DNA from: Acinetobacter colistiniresistens
GTDB taxonomy: Bacteria; Pseudomonadota; Gammaproteobacteria; Pseudomonadales; Moraxellaceae
DNA length: 64,000 nucleotides
Reading direction: 5' to 3'
Assembly: GCF_024582815.1 (NCBI RefSeq)
Contig: NZ_CP102099.1
Location: 930,001-994,000, forward strand
In this document: one piece after another, positions 58,022 to 64,000 of the stretch
How positions within the stretch are numbered: position 1 is the stretch's first letter
Layout: the number at the start of each line of letters is the position of its first letter
The notes under the pieces: generated by a model
The model's database searches: none
The model's input: only the letters and a program-made list of their open reading frames with translations
What the model was told of the DNA's origin: nothing
Translations under genes and position numbers: made by a program

Positions 58022-58744
58022 GTGATGTTGATGTTAAGTGAGACCATAACAGATAACACGCCAATGGCCGCATCTCGGGTATTTTTAAACGGTGTGATTA
58101 AAATACTGCCTCTATGCTTTGCAGTTCTACCTTGGGGTTTGCTTGCGGGCTCCATGGCGATACAGGCGGGACTGACCACCCTACAAGCGATTGGCATGTC
58201 AGCCTTGGTTTTTGCTGGTGCGGCGCAATTGATGACCTTAGGTTTAGTGATGGCTGGAACACCCGCACTCACGATTATCATTTCCGTATTTCTGATTACC
58301 ACCCAGCATTATTTATATGCGCTGTATTTACGTGAAGACATTGCCAAACAGCCATTAAAGCATCGTTTACTGTTGGGCTTTTTACTGACGGATGAGCTGT
58401 TCGCGGTCAGTATTAAAAAGCAGCCGCATTATATTTACTATTTATTGGGAGCAGGCAGTTGCTTCTATCTGTGTTGGGTACTGTTTAGTGTTTGCGGGAT
58501 CCTGTTGGCGGCCTCTGTGCCAAATCTGGATCAATACCATCTGGATTTTTCTATTGTTGCCACCTTTATTGCGATTGTGATTCCTTTTATTAAAAACCTG
58601 AATACCTTGGTGGGTGTGTTGGTCTCTGTGGGTTTAACCTTGGTTTTCCTGAGCTTGGGCATCAAAAGTGCTGCGATCTTGGCGGGCGTGATTGGAATGT
58701 TGACGGCCACCTGTATACAGAATCTTCGGGAGCGTACAGCATGA
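58022..58744 (+). CDS. AzlC family branched-chain amino-acid exporter subunit
   Basis: 240 residues, six or more helices. SMAIQAGLTTLQAIGMSALVFAGAAQ is the AzlC signature. The stop overlaps the next ATG by four bases (ATGA). Together with AzlD it exports branched-chain or related amino acids. The ATG at 58022 is followed by further Met codons and the exact start is uncertain. Confidence 0.88.
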   Translation: MMLMLSETITDNTPMAASRVFLNGVIKILPLCFAVLPWGLLAGSMAIQAGLTTLQAIGMSALVFAGAAQLMTLGLVMAGTPALTIIISVFLITTQHYLYALYLREDIAKQPLKHRLLLGFLLTDELFAVSIKKQPHYIYYLLGAGSCFYLCWVLFSVCGILLAASVPNLDQYHLDFSIVATFIAIVIPFIKNLNTLVGVLVSVGLTLVFLSLGIKSAAILAGVIGMLTATCIQNLRERTA

Positions 58745-59058
58745 GTTGGTCTCTTCTGATTGTTCTGGCAATCGTGGTGTTTATGAATCGCTATATGCTG
58801 CTGGAACCGAATATCCCTTTACGGCTACCGAAATGGTTTCAGCAATCGTTACAATATTCTGCACCGTGTTTGTTGACTGCGATTGCGACCCCGATTGTGT
58901 TTATGGATGAGCAGGGTAGCTTTCGTGAGACTTTATTGAACCCGTATTTTCTTGCCACAATTCTAACCATTGCAATTGCTTATAAGGTCAAGCATACCTT
59001 GCTGACAATTTTCCTTAGTCTGGCCTGTTTTTATGCCTTGGTCTTTTGGCTGCCTTAG
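58741..59058 (+). CDS. AzlD domain protein
   Basis: 105 residues, four hydrophobic helices. The length and the MNRYMLLEPNIPLRLPKWFQQSLQ-like segment (NRYMLL..PL.LP.WF...L.Y) match AzlD. It overlaps the AzlC gene. Confidence 0.88.
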   Translation: MSWSLLIVLAIVVFMNRYMLLEPNIPLRLPKWFQQSLQYSAPCLLTAIATPIVFMDEQGSFRETLLNPYFLATILTIAIAYKVKHTLLTIFLSLACFYALVFWLP

Positions 59059-59107
59059 TCGACTTGGGCAGTGGCAAGCCATGCCCAAGCATGAGTAAGT
59101 CTCAAAA

Positions 59108-59863
59108 TTAACGTGTGGTATAACCGCCATTGGCGAAAATGGTTTGGCCTGTAATCCACCAGCCATCTGTGACTAGAAAGCGAACTAAAGGTTCAATATC
59201 TTCGATCTTGGTCAGTCCACCCAAGGCGGACGCCGATTTATGGTAAGCCACGGCTTCAGGTGTTTCCTGACCATAGAAAAACGGCGTATCCATAGGCCCA
59301 GGTGCAACGGCGGTTACCGAGATACCACGCGCGCCAAACTCTTTCGATGCAGCACGGGTATAGTGCTCGACCGGTGCTTTTAGACCTTCATAGGTTGAAT
59401 AAAGACCTGTATAGGCGGCAAGCAGACTGGTCACGATACTACAGATTTTGCCGTTCGCATTGAGATGACGGCCAGCCGATTGAATAAAGAAATAGGCAAT
59501 TTTGTTGTTGATGTCATTCATGCCATCAAATTCTTGTTCGGTGGTGTCCAGATATGGTTTTTTCAGCACTCGCCCTACAGTATTAATGGCAATATCGATG
59601 CCACCAAATTCGGCTTTGGCGGTAATAAAGAGTTGTTCGATATTTTGAATGTCAGCTAAATCGGCTTGGACCAAAATCGCTTTTGCCCCAAATGCTTGTA
59701 CGTCTTTTAAGGTTTGTTCCGCGTCGGCTTGCGTGGCAGCACTATTGTAATGAATCAATAAATTTGCACCTTGTTCGGCAAATTTACGTGAAATTAGTCC
59801 ACCAAGGTTTTTAGCACCACCCGTGATCAAGACGGTTTTGCCCTTTAATTGATGTTGTGACAT
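59108..59863 (-). CDS. SDR family oxidoreductase
   Basis: 251 residues from ATG 59863 (MSQHQLKGKTVLITGGAKNL), chosen because the NAD(P) motif TGGAKNLGG (TGxxxxxG) begins near residue 14; the frame extends to 60178 and an ATG at 59890 is another possible start. The catalytic Tyr and Lys are in YSTYEGLKAPVE (YxxxK), with Ser in SIVTSLLAAYTG. It is divergent from a LysR regulator, its likely controller. Substrate unknown. Confidence 0.88.
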   Translation of the reverse strand: MSQHQLKGKTVLITGGAKNLGGLISRKFAEQGANLLIHYNSAATQADAEQTLKDVQAFGAKAILVQADLADIQNIEQLFITAKAEFGGIDIAINTVGRVLKKPYLDTTEQEFDGMNDINNKIAYFFIQSAGRHLNANGKICSIVTSLLAAYTGLYSTYEGLKAPVEHYTRAASKEFGARGISVTAVAPGPMDTPFFYGQETPEAVAYHKSASALGGLTKIEDIEPLVRFLVTDGWWITGQTIFANGGYTTR

Positions 59864-59970
59864 AGGATCGTTCTCGTGTTGTTTTGGCATGAAAATCATC
59901 CTAATCCAATTTATTTGTTTGAAATAGTTGTTAGTATGGAACTGATTGTGCAACAAAGTTGAATAATAAA

Positions 59971-60855
59971 ATGGACAAGATTGATCGTTTAAAAATTTTC
60001 TGTTTGGTTGCAGAGAAACAGTCTTTTGCACAAGCTGCAGTACAACTCGGATTGCCGCGTTCGAACGTAACCTATGCCATACAGGCATTGGAAAAAGAAT
60101 ATGAAGTGCTGCTGTTTTATCGAACCACCCGTAAGGTGGCATTAACGCATGAAGGAAGTTTATTTTATGACGAGGCATTACGTCTGGTCATGCAGTTAAA
60201 AGAGTTGAATCGTTTTAAACGTCAGGCACGCAGCCAAGAGGGCACGATCAGTATCGGGATGCCAAAACGAATGGTTACCCAGATTCTCCTTCCTCATTTA
60301 TTTTCTTTTTATCAGCGTTATCCCAAGGTCAAAGTGCTGATCAACGGTAGTGATGATTTCTCCAATTTGATCGAGCAACAGCTTGATTGTGTGGTACGTG
60401 TGGGGCAGGTGCAGGATGAGTATTTATTGATTCGGCCCATTACCCACACTCAGATCTGGACGGTGGCTTCGCCGCAATATCTGGCAGAGTTTGGTGAACC
60501 AAAGCATGTAGATGAGCTTCAGCAGCATTTCGCTGTGGATTATCATGTTGCCAAGCATTATCGTGAATTTAGTGAACTGGTCTTTCAGGACCAGCGGATC
60601 AAGCTGCCGTATCGCTTGTTGATTGAAAATACTGAAGCTTATATTCAAGCGGGTTTAGCCGGTATTGGCATCATTCAAATTCCTGAATTTGATGCAGCTG
60701 CCTATGTTCAGCAAGGTCAGTTACAGCGCTTATTTATGGATATTCCAAACTTGCAGTTGCCCGTCAATATTTTACTGACGGATCGCCAATATCGTCCCAA
60801 ATATCTTCAAGATTTTATTGATTGGCTCGATGGATTATTAAAAGCCCAACTTTAG
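59971..60855 (+). CDS. LysR family transcriptional regulator
   Basis: 294 residues from ATG 59971; a TTG at 59959 would add four residues. HTH MDKIDRLKIFCLVAEKQSFA...LGLPRSNVTYAIQALEKEY (about 1-60) and a periplasmic-binding-fold effector domain. It probably controls the divergent SDR gene. Confidence 0.9.
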   Translation: MDKIDRLKIFCLVAEKQSFAQAAVQLGLPRSNVTYAIQALEKEYEVLLFYRTTRKVALTHEGSLFYDEALRLVMQLKELNRFKRQARSQEGTISIGMPKRMVTQILLPHLFSFYQRYPKVKVLINGSDDFSNLIEQQLDCVVRVGQVQDEYLLIRPITHTQIWTVASPQYLAEFGEPKHVDELQQHFAVDYHVAKHYREFSELVFQDQRIKLPYRLLIENTEAYIQAGLAGIGIIQIPEFDAAAYVQQGQLQRLFMDIPNLQLPVNILLTDRQYRPKYLQDFIDWLDGLLKAQL

Positions 60856-60864
60856 TCGGACATA

Positions 60865-60891
60865 AAAAAAGCATACCTGAGTATGCTTTTT
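60865..60891. terminator. Bidirectional terminator
   Basis: AAAAAGCATAC CTGA GTATGCTTTTT between the convergent LysR and CitMHS genes. Confidence 0.88.
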
Positions 60892-60905
60892 GACGGTTAC
60901 AACGA

Positions 60906-62213
60906 TTAGTACAGGCCAAGCAAGAAGCCCACACCCAAGGTGAAAAAGCTAAATAACCAGATCCAGCCAAAGGAATAGCGTAAGTGACGTCCCATATCCG
61001 TTCCTGCCAGCCCCATAGCCAGCCAAGTGGCGGGTGAGAATGGGCTGACGAAGGTTCCCGCATTATTGCCAATAGCCATGGCATAAACCACCGAGTGAGC
61101 AGAAACTCCAGCTGTTGAGGTGACTTCATGTACGATCGGGAGCAAGGCAAAATAGTAGGCATCGGTACTGGTAAATAAGTCCATTGGAACGCCGAGCATA
61201 CCCACCAGAATATGTAGACTACCTACCCATGTACTTGGCAAAATCTTGATCAGATCCAGTGCAATCGATTGCAACATACCAGATTCGGAGAGAATCCCTA
61301 AAAAGGCACCAGCAGCAAAAATAATGGCAACCATGCTAAGTGCTTGTGGCGCGTGGCGGCTAATAACAGCCATTTGCTCTCTAGGTTTGGGGAAATTCAC
61401 CAGTAAAACCAGCGATAAGGCAATCATAAAGACATAAGGGGCTGAGAACAGACCAAATGCAAGACAGATCACGGCAAGAATAACCAAGGCAATGTTAAAC
61501 CAGAACTTTTTAGGCTTTACTTGTTCTTGTGTATCTTCTGCAAGATCTGCGGCCATACAATCTTGTTCAAATGGCGTGGTGCCGAAAGCTTGGGCGGCCA
61601 AGATCCGTTTTTTTTCACGAAGCCCCATCAGAACAGCAAAACCCATCATACCGAGTACCCCAACCACCTGAACCGGGATCAGGCTACGCCAGAGTTCTGC
61701 TGCTTCAATTCCTGTAACGGCTGAGGCACGTCCTAAAGGACCACCCCACGGAACCATGTTCATCACCCCCATGCTGCCTGCCATTAGCAATAGCATCAGG
61801 TAAGGACTCATCCCTAATTTGCGGTAAAGTGGAAGTAATGCGGGAATAATGATGAGAAAAGTGGCTGCACCTGAACCATCCAGATGCACAACAGCCGCAA
61901 TTAAGGTGGTCATGACGGCAACAATCACCACATTACCGCGTGTCATACGCACCATGCTTCGAATCATTGGATCAAAGACATGTAACTCTTTTAAAATACT
62001 AAAAAACAAAATGGCAAATAAAAACATGGTGGCCACTTTGCTGACTTTTAATAGCCCTGCTTCAAAGAAGCCGGAAATATCGCTAATCGAAAAGCCTGCA
62101 ATTAAAGCGCCAATCAGTGGAACAATCGACATGGCTACAATCGGACTGGTTTTACCAGACATGAGCAGCACGACAATCGTCACAATAATTAGAATACCTA
62201 TCAGCGTAAGCAT
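60906..62213 (-). CDS. CitMHS family citrate-metal:H+ symporter-like transporter
   Basis: 435 residues with about eleven or twelve helices. VVHLDGSGAATFLIIIPALLPLYRKLG and VPWGGPLGRASAVTG are characteristic of the CitMHS/ion-transporter superfamily. The family moves citrate complexed to a divalent metal. A run of eight T's within the gene (61608-61615) is intact. It stands alone upstream of a 390-bp AT-rich gap. Confidence 0.88.
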   Translation of the reverse strand: MLTLIGILIIVTIVVLLMSGKTSPIVAMSIVPLIGALIAGFSISDISGFFEAGLLKVSKVATMFLFAILFFSILKELHVFDPMIRSMVRMTRGNVVIVAVMTTLIAAVVHLDGSGAATFLIIIPALLPLYRKLGMSPYLMLLLMAGSMGVMNMVPWGGPLGRASAVTGIEAAELWRSLIPVQVVGVLGMMGFAVLMGLREKKRILAAQAFGTTPFEQDCMAADLAEDTQEQVKPKKFWFNIALVILAVICLAFGLFSAPYVFMIALSLVLLVNFPKPREQMAVISRHAPQALSMVAIIFAAGAFLGILSESGMLQSIALDLIKILPSTWVGSLHILVGMLGVPMDLFTSTDAYYFALLPIVHEVTSTAGVSAHSVVYAMAIGNNAGTFVSPFSPATWLAMGLAGTDMGRHLRYSFGWIWLFSFFTLGVGFLLGLY

Positions 62214-62565
62214 TATTTACTCCCTTAAGTTGTAACCTCTTGCCATAAAAAAGTGTTAAAAATACACCAAAAATAAAAAAATGAAGCGCCGTCCATTATG
62301 CATAAAAACTTAATTTAAACTTAAATTTAAGCAGGAAAATTAAACGAAAAGGCGAATAAATCGCCAGATCATTTAAATTTTAATAAATAATAGTGGTAGG
62401 TGAAATTTAAAAATAATTGATAAATAAAGAAATATTAATTCTATTTTGGACTCTTGCATAAAATCACCCTAAGGCAATAGGGCAGCTAAAGAATAGTCTT
62501 CATCAAGATGAACGACCTCATACATGTGCTCAGGATAAAAGCGATTAAAACTTTGACTTTTGAGG
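62214..62565. other. Non-coding region upstream of the HD gene
   Basis: 352 bp of AT-rich DNA between divergent genes, with no coding potential seen. Its right edge meets the perfect inverted repeat described separately. Confidence 0.45.
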
Positions 62566-62603
62566 ACTGGATAAATTAGAGTAAATGCTCTAATTTATCC
62601 AGT
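62566..62603 (+). repeat. Perfect 16-bp inverted repeat abutting the HD-protein start
   Basis: ACTGGATAAATTAGAG (62566-62581) and CTCTAATTTATCCAGT (62588-62603) are exact complements with a 6-nt loop, ending 3 bp before the ATG at 62607. In RNA the hairpin would take up the A/G residues expected for ribosome binding (only GAG at 62604-62606 is left free). It could be a translational or protein-binding control site. No T tract follows, so it is not an intrinsic terminator. Confidence 0.8.
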
Positions 62604-62606
62604 GAG

Positions 62607-63374
62607 ATGAACATGCGGATTGGCCGACAAGCCTGGATGGTGCAAAGTTCGGGTGATTTATCCTTAAAAGATCGCATGGCGCTACTACGCCATAGTCTGC
62701 TGCCTGTGCTCAAACAGAGCATAAACATGTATAGCTTGTCGCACCGTATAAGGCCTGCATCTCAGTTTCAATTGAATCTGGACGATCTAAAGTTACCTGA
62801 TAGCTTAGAGGTACAACAGGCATTGGAGTTAATGCAATCTTGCAGCGCAGAGGCTTTGCAAAATCATTGTCTGCGCACATGGTGTTATGCCGTTGCATTT
62901 GCCAAGATGCAACAATTAAAACGCGATGATGAATTATTGGCAGTTTCGTGTTTATTGCATGATTTGGGTATGACGAAGCAATATGATCAGTATCATGCAA
63001 ACTGTCGCTGTTTTGCCGGGCAAGGGGCATATGCTGCAAAAGACTGGTCAATTCAACGAGGCTGGCAAGACTTACGCGCAGATCAACTGTTTGACGCAAT
63101 CAGCCTGCATATGAATCCTTATGTCGCATTGGATGAAGGGGTCGAGGCACATTTACTGCAACAGGCTGCCAGTTGTGATGTGATTGGCAGTCGCGGTTTT
63201 GAATTTTCCAGCCTGTTCAGACAACAATTACAGCAGCAGTATCCGCGCCTGGATTTCAGTCAAAACATGATTGAATTTACCCAGCAGGAAGGACAAAGAC
63301 GTCCAAAATCTCGGACCGCAATGTTGGTAAATAGTGGTTTAAAACACTTGGTGAAGTTAAACCCTTATGCATGA
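62607..63374 (+). CDS. HD-domain phosphohydrolase-like protein
   Basis: 255 residues. The HD motif is AVSCLLHDLGMTKQY (about 111-125), with an earlier His in LQNHCLRTWCYAVAFAKM and Asp in QAASCDVIGSRG, matching the HD superfamily metal set. Family members hydrolyse nucleotides or cyanamide-like compounds. The N-terminal about 60 residues are unassigned. The start is directly downstream of a 38-nt hairpin. Confidence 0.8.
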   Translation: MNMRIGRQAWMVQSSGDLSLKDRMALLRHSLLPVLKQSINMYSLSHRIRPASQFQLNLDDLKLPDSLEVQQALELMQSCSAEALQNHCLRTWCYAVAFAKMQQLKRDDELLAVSCLLHDLGMTKQYDQYHANCRCFAGQGAYAAKDWSIQRGWQDLRADQLFDAISLHMNPYVALDEGVEAHLLQQAASCDVIGSRGFEFSSLFRQQLQQQYPRLDFSQNMIEFTQQEGQRRPKSRTAMLVNSGLKHLVKLNPYA

Positions 63375-63392
63375 TGAATACCGCATATAAAA

Positions 63393-63421
63393 AAACCACC
63401 TTTGCTACAGCAAAAGTGGTT
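63393..63421. terminator. Hairpin terminator between convergent genes
   Basis: AACCACCTTTGC TACA GCAAAAGTGGTT with an A tract on the left. It acts best for the minus-strand permease gene. Confidence 0.75.
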
Positions 63422-63440
63422 GGAGTTTTAGGAGCTTGAG

Positions 63441-64000
63441 TTAATGATCATGTTCCAGATATTCAGGTTTTTTCGGTATTGCCCAACTACAGAAGAAACA
63501 GATCAACAGCATAATAATCACGTAGACGAAGAAGGTATTTTCTATGCCTGCATCTTTGAACAATAAGGCCACCGAGGGAGCAGAACCGCCAAACAAGGCA
63601 TTACCGACTGCATAAGAAAAACCAACGCCCAAAGCACGAACATGTGGTGGAAACATTTCAGCTTTGACCAGACCACTGATCGAGGTATAGAAGCTCAGTA
63701 ACATCATCAGGAAAATCAACAATAAGGTGATCATGACTGGCGAATCGGCAAAGCTACGCATGCCCGTCACCATCACTGGATAGATAAAGATGGCGCTGAG
63801 TAAGCTGAAGGCCAGCATGGATGCACGACGGCCAATACGGTCAGAAAGCATACCAAATAGCGGTTGAGCCAACATAAACACAAACAAGGCAGTGGTCATG
63901 ATGAAACCAACGGTTTTGCCATCCATGCCGATATTGGTGAGATAGGTTTTTGAGTACACGGTGACCACATAGAAGGTCAGTGAACCTGCAGAAGTATAGC
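63441..64000 (-). CDS. MFS permease, KgtP/MHS-like (C-terminal part)
   Basis: The frame is open to the right edge, so the N-terminal portion is outside the window. The visible 186 residues contain about five helices. The sequence LFVFMLAQPLFGMLSDRIGR and the SFYTSISGLVKAEMFPPHVR stretch closely follow the alpha-ketoglutarate permease KgtP of the metabolite:H+ symporter family, and RALGVGFSYAVGNALFGGSAP confirms it. It probably imports alpha-ketoglutarate or a related dicarboxylate. Confidence 0.88.
   Translation of the reverse strand, partial: YTSAGSLTFYVVTVYSKTYLTNIGMDGKTVGFIMTTALFVFMLAQPLFGMLSDRIGRRASMLAFSLLSAIFIYPVMVTGMRSFADSPVMITLLLIFLMMLLSFYTSISGLVKAEMFPPHVRALGVGFSYAVGNALFGGSAPSVALLFKDAGIENTFFVYVIIMLLICFFCSWAIPKKPEYLEHDH

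Overview
The window looks like a chromosomal segment of an Acinetobacter species. The basis is its AT-leaning codon use, the MFS-ssb and hisF/thrB/hisA/hisH/hisB neighbourhoods, ompR-envZ next to tex, an Acinetobacter-type VgrG N-terminus, and two tandem tRNA-Phe genes. Most of it is ordinary backbone: transporters (YajR-like MFS, Kup, AqpZ, DMT, AzlCD, CitMHS, KgtP-like), regulators (two LysR, two AraC, XRE-cupin, OmpR/EnvZ), histidine biosynthesis genes, homoserine kinase, a sulfone/sulfur-scavenging flavoenzyme set, Tex, and assorted small enzymes.

Left part (1-13.7 kb): DUF475 protein (partial), MFS transporter, ssb, then a LysR/isochorismatase/pirin group, an FAD oxidoreductase-methyltransferase-GFA group, tRNA-Thr, a gamma-glutamylcyclotransferase-like gene and an unusual protein built of repeated HTH-like modules. 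A type VI secretion remnant follows: about 100 codons of vgrG fused by deletion to a frameshifted Tli4-like immunity gene, then an intact Tle4-like lipase effector.

Middle (13.7-27.0 kb): an AT-rich genomic island between an AlpA remnant and a P4-type integrase gene beside tRNA-Ser(GGA). It carries what I read as a decayed Ssp-type DNA phosphorothioation module: DUF4007/SspB-like, P-loop ATPase/SspC-like, and PAPS-reductase-fold/SspD-like. Convergent to it lies a large two-gene signalling module: a protein with two GHKL ATPase domains flanking a histidine-kinase-like His box, and a receiver-domain protein with a long unrecognised C-terminal part. A truncated IS3-family copy has removed the end of sspC and the N-terminus of sspD, including its PP-loop. 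An IS982-family element sits in the kinase gene, and a complete IS3-family element sits in the integrase. Thirteen or so frameshifts cut these four genes, nearly all consistent with loss of one base from an A or T run. They could be real decay or homopolymer errors, and this decides whether the module is dead.

Right part (27-64 kb): kup, a NUC endonuclease, aqpZ, an AraC regulator with a fatty-acid-hydroxylase-like gene, his genes in three places, thrB, a cold-shock/DUF1294 protein, the LLM/SfnB/DszC-like set, a DMT exporter divergent from an XRE-cupin regulator, two tRNA-Phe, a CoA-transferase, envZ-ompR, tex, a DUF2167 pair, an AraC-AzlC-AzlD set, an SDR/LysR divergent pair, CitMHS, an HD-domain protein and a partial KgtP-like permease. 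The island is the part worth a second look: the dual-GHKL/receiver pair beside a phosphorothioation module is not a defence system I can name.
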